From contig DUSX01000004.1 in NCBI GenBank assembly GCA_012842395.1, positions 62,001 through 126,000 of the forward strand: a stretch of DNA of 64,000 bases, written 5' to 3'. Position 1 is the stretch's first letter; each line of letters opens with the position of its first letter. The stretch comes from Bacillota bacterium (GTDB lineage: Bacteria > Bacillota > SHA-98 > UBA4971). The notes below the pieces were generated by a model that made no database searches, was not told the origin of the DNA, and worked only from the letters and a program-made list of their open reading frames with translations. The position numbers were made by a program, and so were the translations under genes. This document shows positions 18,056 through 27,728 of this stretch, one piece after another.

Positions 18056-18980
18056 TGGGTTTCCCTCCTCCCGAAAGCAGATAGAGCACGGCCATCCGGC
18101 ACGCGATGCCGTTTGTGACCTGCCCGTGTATGGCGGCGTTCTGACTCTCGGCGACCTCCTCGGTGATCTCCACCCCGAGGTTTGCCGGCCCCGGGTGCAG
18201 GATCAGCACGCCGCGTTTGCACTTTTCGACCCTCTTACGCGTGAGGCCATACATCTCCGAGTACTCGCGAATGCTCGGGAAGAGCCCCTTCCTTTGCCTC
18301 TCAAGCTGAAGCCTGAGAACGTTCACGACGTCGGCGTCGGCCAGCGCCTCGTCGAGGTCACAGGTGACTTCCACGCCCATGCCGGAGATCTCGGGTGGGA
18401 TGAGGGTCCTGGGACCGCACACGGTCACGTGAGCGCCCAGTTTCGTGAGCCCCCATATGTTGGACCTCGCAACCCTGCTGTGCAGGATGTCACCGACGAT
18501 GGCGACCTTGAGACCTTCGATGCGCCCGAGACGTTCCCTGATGGTGAAGAGGTCGAGGAGCGCTTGTGTGGGGTGTTCGTGGCGGCCGTCACCGGCGTTT
18601 ATCACGGAAGCGGTCACCGTCCGTGCCACGAGATGCGGCGCGCCCGCCATCTGATGACGGATGACTATGAAGTTCGCGCCGAGGGCTGCGAGGGTCCTCG
18701 CGGTGTCTTTCAGGTTTTCGCCTTTCACCACGCTGCTCGTGGACGTCGCGATGTTCGTCACGTCCGCGCTCATCCATTTCCCCGCGAGCTCGAAGGACGT
18801 CCTCGTCCTCGTGCTCGGCTCGTAGAACAGGTTGACCATGGTCTTGCCCCGCAGTGTAGGCAGCTTCTTGATCTCCCGCGTGAATATCTCCTTCATCGGC
18901 ACGGCTGTATCCAGAATGAGCTCGATCTCCTCGCGTTCGAGGTACTCCAGGCCCAATAGGTCTTTGTGTCTGAGCGGCAT
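18039..18980 (-). CDS. pyrB: Aspartate carbamoyltransferase catalytic subunit
   Basis: PyrB condenses carbamoyl phosphate with aspartate, the committed step. The 313-aa protein has the carbamoyl-phosphate motif [13 protein letters not shown], then [20 protein letters not shown] and [14 protein letters not shown] chose the ATG at 18980 because AAGGA lies just upstream and 313 aa is the normal length; a longer reading of 472 aa runs back through the leader and repeat copy 2 and is not credible. No pyrI regulatory-subunit gene is present. Confidence 0.96.
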   Translation of the reverse strand: MPLRHKDLLGLEYLEREEIELILDTAVPMKEIFTREIKKLPTLRGKTMVNLFYEPSTRTRTSFELAGKWMSADVTNIATSTSSVVKGENLKDTARTLAALGANFIVIRHQMAGAPHLVARTVTASVINAGDGRHEHPTQALLDLFTIRERLGRIEGLKVAIVGDILHSRVARSNIWGLTKLGAHVTVCGPRTLIPPEISGMGVEVTCDLDEALADADVVNVLRLQLERQRKGLFPSIREYSEMYGLTRKRVEKCKRGVLILHPGPANLGVEITEEVAESQNAAIHGQVTNGIACRMAVLYLLSGGGKPSEVSA

Positions 18981-19432
18981 CCCGTCCTTCCCCCTTTGCT
19001 TGACGACCTCGCGCGGCCCGTTCAGCCCGGGCCGCAGGGCTCGTGTTCCCTGAGTGAGGGTGCGTCGGTTCGCGCCTTTCTTCCAGTAGATGCCGGGTTG
19101 CGGGCCTTGCAACCGGGCACAGCGTCCCAAGCGGACCGCCCGACTAAGTGTGTCGCCAGAAGCTCGTGCTGCTTTTCGGCAGAGGTGTCCTGCCGACGGT
19201 TGCCGGTGTTGCCCTCCGGGGACGGCGCGCTTGCAGCACACCTCGTTCGAATTCGGCGCGCGAGATAGCCGAATTCTCCACGCCCCGTCGTGCAAGCACC
19301 GGCAACCGCTCCCGGGAGCCGGGAGCATTCCTGCACCCTCACTTGGGCGTCGCGTGAGACACGTCGTTCGTCGTTCATACCTAGCTTGTCCTCGATGTCC
19401 TGCACACTCGCGCCCCATTCTCGCACGGCGTA
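18981..19432 (-). other. Long pyrB leader downstream of the attenuator
   Basis: About 450 bases separate the attenuator terminator from the pyrB start, unusually long for a pyr leader. Copy 2 of the dispersed structured element sits in the middle (19198-19307), in the orientation of transcription. In-frame readings around it have no recognisable protein similarity. One short reading just after the terminator ([19 protein letters not shown]) looks protein-like but has no support. Confidence 0.6.
19198..19307 (-). repeat. Dispersed 110-nt structured element, copy 2
   Basis: It has the same length, ends and layout as copy 1. Differences are concentrated in the loop of the GAATTCGGC hairpin and in the second hairpin, which reads GGTGTGC-TGCAA-GCGCGCC. 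The C-to-T change there replaces a C-G pair by a U-G wobble on the minus-strand RNA but would give an A-C mismatch on the other strand. It lies in the transcribed pyrB leader, so it is expected to be present in the pyr mRNA. Confidence 0.85.
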
Positions 19433-19472
19433 CACCAAAAGCCTCCCTGCCGGCCACGCCGGCAGGGAGGCA
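19433..19472 (-). terminator. pyr operon attenuator terminator
   Basis: A perfect 14-bp stem (GCCTCCCTGCCGGC paired with its complement, GTG loop) is followed by TTTT on the minus strand. It lies between pyrR and pyrB, about 30 bases after the PyrR-binding hairpin, which is the expected arrangement for PyrR-controlled attenuation. Confidence 0.92.
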
Positions 19473-19502
19473 GTACGTCGTACAATCCGTGCCCGCTCAT
19501 CC

Positions 19503-19536
19503 CCCCTTCCGGCCTCGCTGGACCCTTTTAAAGGGG
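19503..19536 (-). promoter_or_regulatory. PyrR binding loop (anti-antiterminator)
   Basis: The minus-strand RNA has a CCCCTT/AAGGGG lower stem enclosing GGTCCAGCGAGGCCGG, matching the PyrR recognition consensus with its UCCAGNGAGGCY core. With UMP bound, PyrR would stabilise this hairpin and favour the downstream terminator, lowering pyrBCKDFE expression when pyrimidines are plentiful. The mechanism is known for Bacillus; here it is inferred from the sequence match. Confidence 0.9.
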
Positions 19537-19566
19537 TTCGCTTGGTTTTGATTGAGCCCGCAGCGT

Positions 19567-20121
<555 letters not shown>

Positions 20122-20193
20122 CTACACCTCCCGCGCGGCCCGCGCGAAACTTGCCCTCCCGTTTGGACTCGCGAGCCCCCTCGCCTACCTGGT

Positions 20194-21135
20194 TTACCTA
20201 GCTTTCGCGGGCCCAGGCTGCTTTGACCTGCTAGCCGCGGCGATCCGCCGCTGCTGCCTCGCCCTTTCCCACATCCTCCACTCGAGCCATATGGGGCTCG
20301 CTATGAATATCGATGAGTACGTACCAGTGATAAGGCCAATGATGAGGGCGAGGCTGAAATCCTTGATGCTGGCTCCACCGAAGAAGAAGAGCGCGAACAC
20401 GGCAAGCAGCGTCGTTATCACAGTGTTCAACGACCGCGTCAGCGTCTGCAGTATGCTCTTGTTGGTGAGCTCCTCCAGGGTCTCCTTCTTCCGAAGCCTG
20501 AGGTTCTCGCGTATCTTGTCGAATATGACTATGGTGTCGTTGATGGAATACCCGATGATCGTGAGCACGGCCGCGATGAAGGGGCTATTCACCTGTCTCC
20601 CCATTAGGGCGAACGCACCTAGTACGATTATGGTGTCGTGTATGAGCGCGAGGACCGCTGCCACCGCGAACTTAAACTCGAATCGAACAGACACGTATAT
20701 GATTATCCCGATCCACGATATCACGACCGCCGTGAGAGCCCGGCTCAGAAGCTCCCTCCCGATGACTCCCTCGACCATCTGGGATTCGATGACGCTGACC
20801 TGGCCTATTCTCTGGGACAGGGTCGCCACGATCCGCCCGACCTGCTCATCATTGAGGGGTCGCCCTCCGACCTGCGCCCTCACCTGCACGTCGTTGGTTC
20901 CCCCTATAGGCTGGACCACGGCCTTCCGGAGATTCATGTCCGCAAGCTCCCTGCTCGTGAGCGCCTCGGAAACTTCGCTCGCCGTGACTGGCCTCTCGAA
21001 CCTAAGCCTGAGGAGAGACCCGCCGGTGAAGTCAACCCCAAGGTTCAAGCCGCGAGTGAGAAGCGCGATGATCCCGCAGGCCACGAGTATCCCTGATATG
21101 GCAAGGAACAAGCGCCTCTTGCCGATTATATTCAC
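20194..21135 (-). CDS. secF: Protein translocase subunit SecF
   Basis: SecF works with SecD as a proton-driven membrane component that helps pull exported proteins through SecYEG. The 313-aa protein has one N-terminal membrane segment, GLNLGVDFTGGSLLRLRFE and a periplasmic P1-like domain. Five further membrane segments follow, including GYSINDTIVIFDKIRENLR. GGGAGGTTGGAACC precedes its GTG start. It lies 13 bases after secD, as separate genes rather than the fused SecDF of Bacillus. Confidence 0.95.
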   Translation of the reverse strand: MNIIGKRRLFLAISGILVACGIIALLTRGLNLGVDFTGGSLLRLRFERPVTASEVSEALTSRELADMNLRKAVVQPIGGTNDVQVRAQVGGRPLNDEQVGRIVATLSQRIGQVSVIESQMVEGVIGRELLSRALTAVVISWIGIIIYVSVRFEFKFAVAAVLALIHDTIIVLGAFALMGRQVNSPFIAAVLTIIGYSINDTIVIFDKIRENLRLRKKETLEELTNKSILQTLTRSLNTVITTLLAVFALFFFGGASIKDFSLALIIGLITGTYSSIFIASPIWLEWRMWERARQQRRIAAASRSKQPGPAKAR

Positions 21136-21148
21136 GGTTCCAACCTCC

Positions 21149-22342
21149 CTACGCGCCGAAGTACCTTGCGTATCTCTCGGGGTTCCGATCCACCACGGCG
21201 GTTATGAGAACCCTCGTGACAACTATCGCCGTGAACATACTGGCGATTATGCCGAGCCCAAGTGTAACCGCGAAGCCCCTCACGGCGCCGGTCCCATACA
21301 CGTACAGGACGGCGGCGGTGATGAGCGTTGTGACGTTGGAGTCGAGTATGCACCCGAACGCCCGCGTGAACCCGGCGTCGATGGCGGCCCGAAGCCGCTT
21401 GCCGCCGCGCATTTCCTCTTTGATTCGCTCGAAGATGATTACGTTGGCGTCAACCGCCATGCCCACCGAGAGAATGAGACCCGCGATGCCCGGCAGCGTG
21501 AGTACGGCGTGAATCACCGCCAGCGCCGCGAGGACGATGAGACCATACACGCCGAGCGCAATGTCCGCCATGATCCCTGGTAGCCTGTACACCGCGAGCA
21601 TGAACAAGACCACGAGCCCTGCGCCTATAACGGCGGCGACCTTGCTCTGGTCGATGGATTCCTGTCCGAGGGTCGGCTCGAGCACCTCACTGTGAAGAAG
21701 GTCCAGCGGCACCGGCAACGCGCCAGCGCGGAGCATCATGGAAAGGTCCTTGGCCTTGTCCATGCTACCGATGCCGGTGATCTGGCCCTTGTCTCTGATG
21801 ACGCTCTGCACCACAGGCGAGGATAGAAGCTCCTGGTCAAGGTATATCGAAATCGGGCGACCGATGTTCTCGCGGGTCGCCTTCTCGAACTTTTTCGCGC
21901 CTTCGCTCGTGAGTTCAAAATGCACCGCTGGACGGCCGTACTCATCCGAGCCCGCCGTCGCGTTCTTAAGATCGCTGCCGGTCATTATGACGTTTCCCTG
22001 CTCGTCCCTGAACTCGAGCTGGGCGGTCCTGCCGATGACCTCTCTCGCCCTCTGCGGGTCCTTCACACCAGCCAACTCGACGACGATCCGCTTCGCACCT
22101 TGCCGGTAGATGGCTGGCTCAGACACACCGAGCTGGTTGACTCTTCTTTCGATGACTTCTTTGGCACGTGCCACAGCATCCTCGTCGGCCTTCACTGTGT
22201 CGGTGTCCCTCGCCTCGAGGACCATCCGGGTACCCCCCCGGAGGTCGAGGCCGAGGTTCATGGGCAGCTTGTAAATAACCACAGCGCATACCACGCATAA
22301 CGCAGCGATGCCAACGAGCTTCCAGAGGGTTCCTGACCTCAT
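21149..22342 (-). CDS. secD: Protein translocase subunit SecD
   Basis: SecD partners SecF in late protein translocation. The 397-aa protein has an N-terminal membrane segment and LGLDLRGGTRMVLEA, then a short P1 domain with ERRVNQLGVSEPAIYRQG. The C-terminal bundle contains VGMAVDANVIIFERIKEEMR. I chose the ATG at 22342 because AAAGGAGGAACCGG lies just upstream; 14 further in-frame codons are ignored. A strong promoter sits 43 bases upstream. Confidence 0.95.
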   Translation of the reverse strand: MRSGTLWKLVGIAALCVVCAVVIYKLPMNLGLDLRGGTRMVLEARDTDTVKADEDAVARAKEVIERRVNQLGVSEPAIYRQGAKRIVVELAGVKDPQRAREVIGRTAQLEFRDEQGNVIMTGSDLKNATAGSDEYGRPAVHFELTSEGAKKFEKATRENIGRPISIYLDQELLSSPVVQSVIRDKGQITGIGSMDKAKDLSMMLRAGALPVPLDLLHSEVLEPTLGQESIDQSKVAAVIGAGLVVLFMLAVYRLPGIMADIALGVYGLIVLAALAVIHAVLTLPGIAGLILSVGMAVDANVIIFERIKEEMRGGKRLRAAIDAGFTRAFGCILDSNVTTLITAAVLYVYGTGAVRGFAVTLGLGIIASMFTAIVVTRVLITAVVDRNPERYARYFGA

Positions 22343-22384
22343 GAATCCGGTTCCTCCTTTGCCCGCCCAGACTGACACAACCAC

Positions 22385-22413
22385 ATTATATGGATTGCGT
22401 TGGGGCTTGTCAA
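22385..22413 (-). promoter_or_regulatory. Strong sigma-A-like promoter for secD-secF(-pyrR)
   Basis: On the minus strand TTGACA and TATAAT are separated by exactly 17 bases, a full consensus promoter about 40 bases upstream of secD. Confidence 0.88.
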
Positions 22414-22510
22414 CGAAACGGCGGCTCTGCGGCTCGGCGGCTCAGGCCAGGTCCCCGCGAATGGCTCACAGGCCCGTTCCCGCTCACGGGCCGACGTCCG
22501 GCCCGGGTTA

Positions 22511-23173
22511 CTACAGCAGCTTGGCGCCGTTTATTTCAAGCTTGAAGTGGCACCGCAAGAACTGGGCGGCCCGCCTGCACATCACCATTCTCGCCAGGAA
22601 GATCTCAAAGTAGTCCATGACAGGGGATATATCCGTGTCGATCTCTAGTTCCAGAGTTATGGTGCGCGCATGGGCGTCTACCCTCAAAAACGACCTCAGG
22701 ACGGCGTAGTTCACGCGGTCGTGGATCTCGAACGTCGTGGGGTCGGCGTTCCGCACTCTCGACCTGTGCACGTCTGACTTGTCGGCCAGGATGAGGGCAG
22801 CAGCCACGGCGTTCACCGCCTGCCCCACCTCCTCCTCATGATTCCCGATAGCGCCCGCCACGGTTGCGACCTCCGCTGGGTCCATGCCCGCCTTGAGCAG
22901 GATCATGGTGGCGAGCGCCGCCCCTACAGATCCGTGGTGATCCCGCCCCGCCATGTTCCCGATATCGTGCATGTATCCAGCTATGGAGGCAAGCTCCGCC
23001 TCTCTGTTGGGGTGTCCGAGTCGCTCCAGGATGTTCCTGGCTATGGTGGAGACCAGGGATGCGTGTCGCGCTCCATGCTCAGTAAAGCCCATGGCACCGA
23101 GGTGCTCATTGGCTTTCTCCACGAAGACCCTCACCTCTGGTATTCCCTTGACGTCATCGAGCGTAAGGGCCAT
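22511..23173 (-). CDS. HD-domain phosphohydrolase-like protein
   Basis: The 220-aa soluble protein carries an HD-type metal site: HGARHASLV near residue 33, YMHDIGNM near 67 (the HD pair), DHHGSVGAALA near 78 and IGNHEEEVG near 108, with DKSDVHRSRV further on. HD proteins of this kind hydrolyse nucleotide phosphates or cyclic dinucleotides; the substrate here is not evident. GGAGGTGCAAAG precedes the ATG. It stands alone between secD and the divergent YabG-like gene. Confidence 0.8.
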   Translation of the reverse strand: MALTLDDVKGIPEVRVFVEKANEHLGAMGFTEHGARHASLVSTIARNILERLGHPNREAELASIAGYMHDIGNMAGRDHHGSVGAALATMILLKAGMDPAEVATVAGAIGNHEEEVGQAVNAVAAALILADKSDVHRSRVRNADPTTFEIHDRVNYAVLRSFLRVDAHARTITLELEIDTDISPVMDYFEIFLARMVMCRRAAQFLRCHFKLEINGAKLL

Positions 23174-23564
23174 CTTTGCACCTCCAGTTCGCGGGAAGCC
23201 AGCTCCTCACCCCACGTCCAGCGGGCAAGCCCGCAGCCCAGCCTTGCGGGCCGCGACGCATTTTCGCGTGAGTGCGGCGAGCCTGCACCGATTCGTGGCC
23301 CCGTCGCATAGAATGCCGGGCCCCGCGCGCAAGTATCCCCGCCCGAGCGTGCGGCCCGAAATGCGAGCCTGAAAGGCCAAAGGCGCACGGCCAGTCGGCG
23401 GTCCGCCGTCGCAGCACCGAGGCGTGACGACTGGTAGCGGTTTTCTTCACCGTGCGAGCCTTGACCCGTGTGACGCGGCACCCCCGGGGGACATAGACTG
23501 TATCGGGAAAGGAAGGATCGACCCACCTGCCGCCAGCAAGTCTCCGAGCTCTGGAGGGAGGGAG
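23174..23564. other. Intergenic region between divergent HD and YabG-like genes
   Basis: No gene is supported in these 391 bases; readings across them lack family similarity. A small perfect inverted repeat GCGGGC-AA-GCCCGC lies near 23223. CATAGACTG about 75 bases upstream of the YabG-like gene vaguely resembles a sigma-K -10 but misses its last position, so I do not call a promoter. Confidence 0.4.
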
Positions 23565-23786
23565 ATGGCGAAGCCGGTCACCGTAGGTGATTTCGTCACC
23601 AGGAAATCTTACGATGGCGACGTCATCTTCAAGGTCGTCGCCGTCCAGGGGGAGAGCGCCTTGCTTCGCGGGGTTCTGCTCAGGATCATGGCCGACGCCC
23701 CCATGAGCGATCTCGTTAGAATCGAGCCGGAGCGTGCCCTCTTGGCACTGCGCTCTCTTGAACGCTTTGAGAGGAAGACGGGTTAG
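23565..23786 (+). CDS. Stand-alone YabG N-terminal-domain-like small protein
   Basis: The 73-aa product runs MAKPVTVGDFVTRKSYDGDV and continues IFKVVAVQGESALLRG...LRIMADAPMSDLVRIE. It closely resembles the first 60-70 residues of YabG, the spore coat protease (which has VGD-V-RKSY--DV-F and ...RL-AD---SDLV). The roughly 200-residue catalytic part of YabG is absent: a stop follows and no frame downstream continues it. GGAGGGAGGGAG precedes the ATG. It could be a truncated relic or a genuine small protein sharing the SH3-like domain. Confidence 0.7.
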   Translation: MAKPVTVGDFVTRKSYDGDVIFKVVAVQGESALLRGVLLRIMADAPMSDLVRIEPERALLALRSLERFERKTG

Positions 23787-23823
23787 AGCCACGATGAGTT
23801 TCATGAAAGGGGTGGTTTGAGGC

Positions 23824-24147
23824 ATGCGGAGCATCACCAGGGAAGACCTCATGCAGCTCGAGCAGTACATCAAGACGCTTCCTCCTAAGGACAAAGAGCC
23901 GCACACCCTCGCGAGCCCGCAGCAGCTCACGTTCGTGCTCGCGAGAGCCACGTGGTTTAGGCAGCAAGCCCCGGAAGGCAGCGGGGTGCTTTGGATTGCC
24001 TCCACGGATTCAGGATATGTCACCGCCAACGTGAGCGAGACCTTCGTTGCAAACTGGGGCCCAGTGATCATGGCCGCCGACCAGTTGTGGCTGGGAGTCG
24101 ACGCGAACTCCGTCATCGTGCTGTGGCAGCCTGGCGCCACTTTCTGA
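23824..24147 (+). CDS. Hypothetical protein, 107 aa
   Basis: I do not recognise this protein. It begins MRSITREDLMQLEQYIKTLPPKD and has an aromatic C-terminal half (SGVLWIASTDSGYVTANVSE, FVANWGPVIMAADQLWLGV). No signal peptide or membrane segment is evident. It follows the YabG-like gene by 37 bases on the same strand, with AAGGGGTGG before the ATG, so the two are probably one unit. A strong hairpin begins right after its stop codon. Confidence 0.55.
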   Translation: MRSITREDLMQLEQYIKTLPPKDKEPHTLASPQQLTFVLARATWFRQQAPEGSGVLWIASTDSGYVTANVSETFVANWGPVIMAADQLWLGVDANSVIVLWQPGATF

Positions 24148-24181
24148 GTGGTTCTCCGTGCCAGCCCACGGCTGGAACCAC
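24148..24181 (+). other. Stable stem-loop after the 107-aa gene
   Basis: GTGGTTC pairs with GAACCAC, enclosing CCGTG-CCAGCC-CACGG. It starts at the base after the stop codon. There is no T-tract, so it may be a transcript-stabilising 3' end or a terminator of the weak type. Confidence 0.5.
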
Positions 24182-24268
24182 CGAAAGGACGAAGATGGCA
24201 ACGACCGCCGATTCTCGGGGTGGATCGTCACGGGTTTGCGAGAATTTCCGGCGCTCAAGTCGCGCCCA

Positions 24269-24380
24269 GGGTTGCCGGGGGTTGCACGAAGGGGGTGCCT
24301 CAAATTCGGCCATCGTACCCGCCGAATCCGAAAGACGCGCGCCGCAAGCGGCCCCCCTGGAGAGCAAGGCCGACAATCCT
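24269..24380 (+). repeat. Dispersed structured element, copy 4 (most diverged)
   Basis: It is recognisable by GGGTTGCCGG, the TTGCACGA box, an ATTCGGC/GCCGAAT hairpin with a 10-nt loop, a GCCGC-AA-GCGGC hairpin and a GAGAGCAA...GACAATCC end. The closing stem keeps mostly paired positions, including a G-U pair, with a C-A mismatch. It reads on plus, the same way as copy 3 and opposite to copies 1 and 2, and stands about 57 bases before copy 3. Confidence 0.7.
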
Positions 24381-24437
24381 AGGCAGGGCCCCCGAAAAGC
24401 AAGTGGAGATGCGAGAATGCTTCCGATCATTGGGATG

Positions 24438-24559
24438 GGTTGCCGGTGATTGCACGAGGTGTGTCAGAGTCTGGGCACTGGCCCGACGGGCCCCTACGGG
24501 CCCGATTTCGGCGAGGCGTACCACTCGGGGCGCCGTCCCCGAGCGCAACACCGGCAACC
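24438..24559 (+). repeat. Dispersed structured element, copy 3
   Basis: The closing stem is identical to copies 1 and 2 (GGTTGCCGGTG, bulged A, TTGC ... GCAA, CACCGGCAACC), as is the TTGCACGA box. The interior differs: the central hairpin is GGGCCC-CTAC-GGGCCC, and a CTCGGGG/CCCCGAG stem with a CGCCGT loop is possible near the 3' side. At 122 nt it is the longest copy. It lies between the convergent 107-aa gene and yajC. Confidence 0.8.
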
Positions 24560-24598
24560 CAGCGATTCAACTGCCGGAAAAAGCCTCGAAATCCAGTG

Positions 24599-24916
24599 TC
24601 ACTGGCCGGCGAGCTCCGGCTCCTTGTCTTTGGCTGGTTCGCCCTTCCCCAGCACGGCACCAACGGCGGCACGTGTGGTCTTTATGCGCACCTTGTCAGC
24701 TATCTCGAGGATAAGCGAATCCTCTTTCACATCCACGATCTGGCCGTATATGCCGCCCACCGTGATGACGTAATTGCCCTTGCGCAGAGAGTTGAGCATC
24801 TCGCGCCTCTTCTTCTGCTGAATCTGTTGAGGCCTGATGAGGAAGAAGTAGGATACGGCGAACACGAGCACTAACATCAGAAGACTCGACACAAGCGACC
24901 CTTGTTGTGCGGGCAT
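24599..24916 (-). CDS. yajC: Preprotein translocase subunit YajC
   Basis: YajC is a small membrane protein associated with SecDF-YidC. The 105-aa protein has one membrane segment (LVSSLLMLVLVFAVSYFFLI) followed by RPQQIQQKKRREMLNSLRKG and the TVGGIYGQIVDVKEDSLILEIAD core. I chose the ATG at 24916 because AGAGGTGAAGTCG precedes it; a GTG three codons earlier overlaps the ribosome site. It follows tgt by 51 bases, the common queA-tgt-yajC order. Confidence 0.95.
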   Translation of the reverse strand: MPAQQGSLVSSLLMLVLVFAVSYFFLIRPQQIQQKKRREMLNSLRKGNYVITVGGIYGQIVDVKEDSLILEIADKVRIKTTRAAVGAVLGKGEPAKDKEPELAGQ

Positions 24917-24967
24917 CGACTTCACCTCTGCCTTATGGTATTCCCAACACAGTTTTCCGGCAATGTC

Positions 24968-26113
<1,146 letters not shown>

Positions 26114-26148
26114 TCACCGAACTGAACGACGCCCCGTAACTGGCTCCG

Positions 26149-27276
26149 TCACAAAAGCAGCATCGCATCTCCAAAGCTGAAGAATCGATACCTTTCCTTC
26201 ACTGCGAGCTCGTAAGCGGCCATGACCCTGTCGTACCCGCCGAAGGCGCACACGAGCATGAGCAGCGTCGATCGTGGAAGGTGGAAGTTCGTGACCAGGG
26301 CGTCGACCAATCGAAACCGGTAACCCGGGTAAATGAACTTAGTCGTCCACCCACTGGAGGGAAGGACAGCGCCGTCCTCGCACGTTCGCAGCGACTCGAG
26401 CGTCCGCACGCTCGTCGTGCCCACCGCAAACACTTTCCCGCCAGCCCGCCTCGTCTCTGTGAGCACCCTCGCGGCGTGCTCGCTCACCGTGAAGTACTCG
26501 GCGTGCATCACGTGCTCCTCCACGGTCTCGACTTTCACCGGACGGAACGTGCCCAATCCCACGTGCAAGGTGACATACACTATCCGGACGCCTTTCTCCT
26601 CCAGCTTCTGAAGGAGCTCGCGCGTGAAGTGGAGCCCGGCTGTGGGCGCGGCCGCTGAAGCCTGCTTGGCGGGGTCGGCGTACACCGTCTGGTACCTCTC
26701 TGGGTCGGATATCTCCTTTTTGATATAGGGTGGGAGCGGCACGCGGCCGATCTCCTCCACAACGCGGTCGAAATCTCCGTCTGAAACGAACCGCACAAGC
26801 CTGCCGCCCGCCGGAGTCTTATCAAGCACATCAGCCACGAGACGCTCGCCAAAGGACAGCCTCGTGCCGGGCATCGCCCTTTTGCCGGGTTTCACCAGGA
26901 CCTCCCATAGTTCGCCGCCGCCCTCGCGCGCTCTCTCGCTCGCGCACGCCGCGCTCCCCGCGTCGTGTCGGGGTTCGCAACGGAGCGTGCCTCCGCTTGC
27001 GCTACCACCCGGGCCGCTCACCTTGGAAAGCAGGAGCAGCTCGACCCTGCCGCCCGTGCCCTCGCGCCTGCCCACGAGCCGCGCCTTCATGACACGAGTA
27101 TCGTTGAGGACCAGGGCGTCCCCGCTCGCGACATAGTTGATGATGTCGCGGAACGACCTGTGCTCTATTTCCCCGTGTCGCGGCACGACCATCAGCCGCG
27201 ACTCGTCCCGCCGCTCCAAGGGTTCCTGTGCCACGAGCTCCTGTGGCAGGTAGAAATCGAAGTCCGCAACCCTCAT
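26149..27276 (-). CDS. queA: S-adenosylmethionine:tRNA ribosyltransferase-isomerase
   Basis: QueA adds the cyclopentene moiety to preQ1 in tRNA using the ribosyl group of SAM. The 375-aa protein begins MRVADFDFYLPQELVAQEPLERRDESRL and has DALVLNDTRVMKARL, PLPPYIKK, APTAGLHFT, GLGTFRPVKVE and TNFHLPRSTLLMLVCAF. An insert of about 35 residues rich in Gly, Ala and Ser lies after LLLLSKV and makes it longer than usual. The ATG at 27276 overlaps the cdd stop by four bases (ATGA); upstream in-frame readings are cdd in another frame. Confidence 0.96.
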   Translation of the reverse strand: MRVADFDFYLPQELVAQEPLERRDESRLMVVPRHGEIEHRSFRDIINYVASGDALVLNDTRVMKARLVGRREGTGGRVELLLLSKVSGPGGSASGGTLRCEPRHDAGSAACASERAREGGGELWEVLVKPGKRAMPGTRLSFGERLVADVLDKTPAGGRLVRFVSDGDFDRVVEEIGRVPLPPYIKKEISDPERYQTVYADPAKQASAAAPTAGLHFTRELLQKLEEKGVRIVYVTLHVGLGTFRPVKVETVEEHVMHAEYFTVSEHAARVLTETRRAGGKVFAVGTTSVRTLESLRTCEDGAVLPSSGWTTKFIYPGYRFRLVDALVTNFHLPRSTLLMLVCAFGGYDRVMAAYELAVKERYRFFSFGDAMLLL

Positions 27277-27698
27277 GCCCTTGGCCCGCTCCCCGCCGAC
27301 GGCGCGCGGGAAATGTCGGCTCCGGTGAAGGCCCCCGGCAGCAGGTCGGCTGCGGCAGCAACCATCACGTCGCCCCTGAGGTTCGACATGATCACCTGAA
27401 TGCCAGGACCGAACTCCACGAGCACCTGCCTGCATATGCCGCACGGCGCGCACGGGCCCTCGGTATCTGCCACAATGGCGATGGCGGAGAAATCCCGCTC
27501 GCCCTCGGACACCGCCTTTGCCACCGCGCACCGTTCAGCGCATACCCCAGCCGGATATGAGGCGTTTTCCACATTGCATCCGGTGTACACCTTGCCACTC
27601 TGCCCGAGAAGCGCCGCTCCCACTTGAAAACGCGAGTAAGGCGCGTACGCCCGCTCCCTCGCACTTTTCGCCAGCTCGATGAGAGTGTCTCGGTCCAT
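27273..27698 (-). CDS. cdd: Cytidine deaminase
   Basis: Cdd deaminates cytidine and deoxycytidine for pyrimidine salvage. The 141-aa protein has PYSRFQVGAALLG, the catalytic NVENASYPAGVCAERCA with Cys and Glu, and the zinc pair PCAPCGICRQVL. GGAGGG lies six bases upstream of the ATG at 27698; an ATG two codons earlier directly abuts it. In many Firmicutes cdd follows dgkA; here two DUF881 genes separate them, and queA follows instead of era. Confidence 0.95.
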   Translation of the reverse strand: MDRDTLIELAKSARERAYAPYSRFQVGAALLGQSGKVYTGCNVENASYPAGVCAERCAVAKAVSEGERDFSAIAIVADTEGPCAPCGICRQVLVEFGPGIQVIMSNLRGDVMVAAAADLLPGAFTGADISRAPSAGSGPRA

Positions 27699-27728
27699 TC
27701 CCATCCCTCCGATACTCCCTTACTCCTC

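Noticed and set aside
19381-19438. Short protein-like frame just after the pyr terminator
   Set aside because: Begins on the terminator T-tract, has no ribosome site and runs into the repeat element.
18981-19457. N-terminal extension of PyrB through its leader
   Set aside because: It would add 159 residues with no similarity, cross the repeat element and start at the attenuator terminator; 313 aa is the normal PyrB length.
24269-24559. CRISPR array from repeated GGTTGCCGG motifs
   Set aside because: Only two long, diverged units with internal folding; no short identical repeats with unique spacers and no cas genes.
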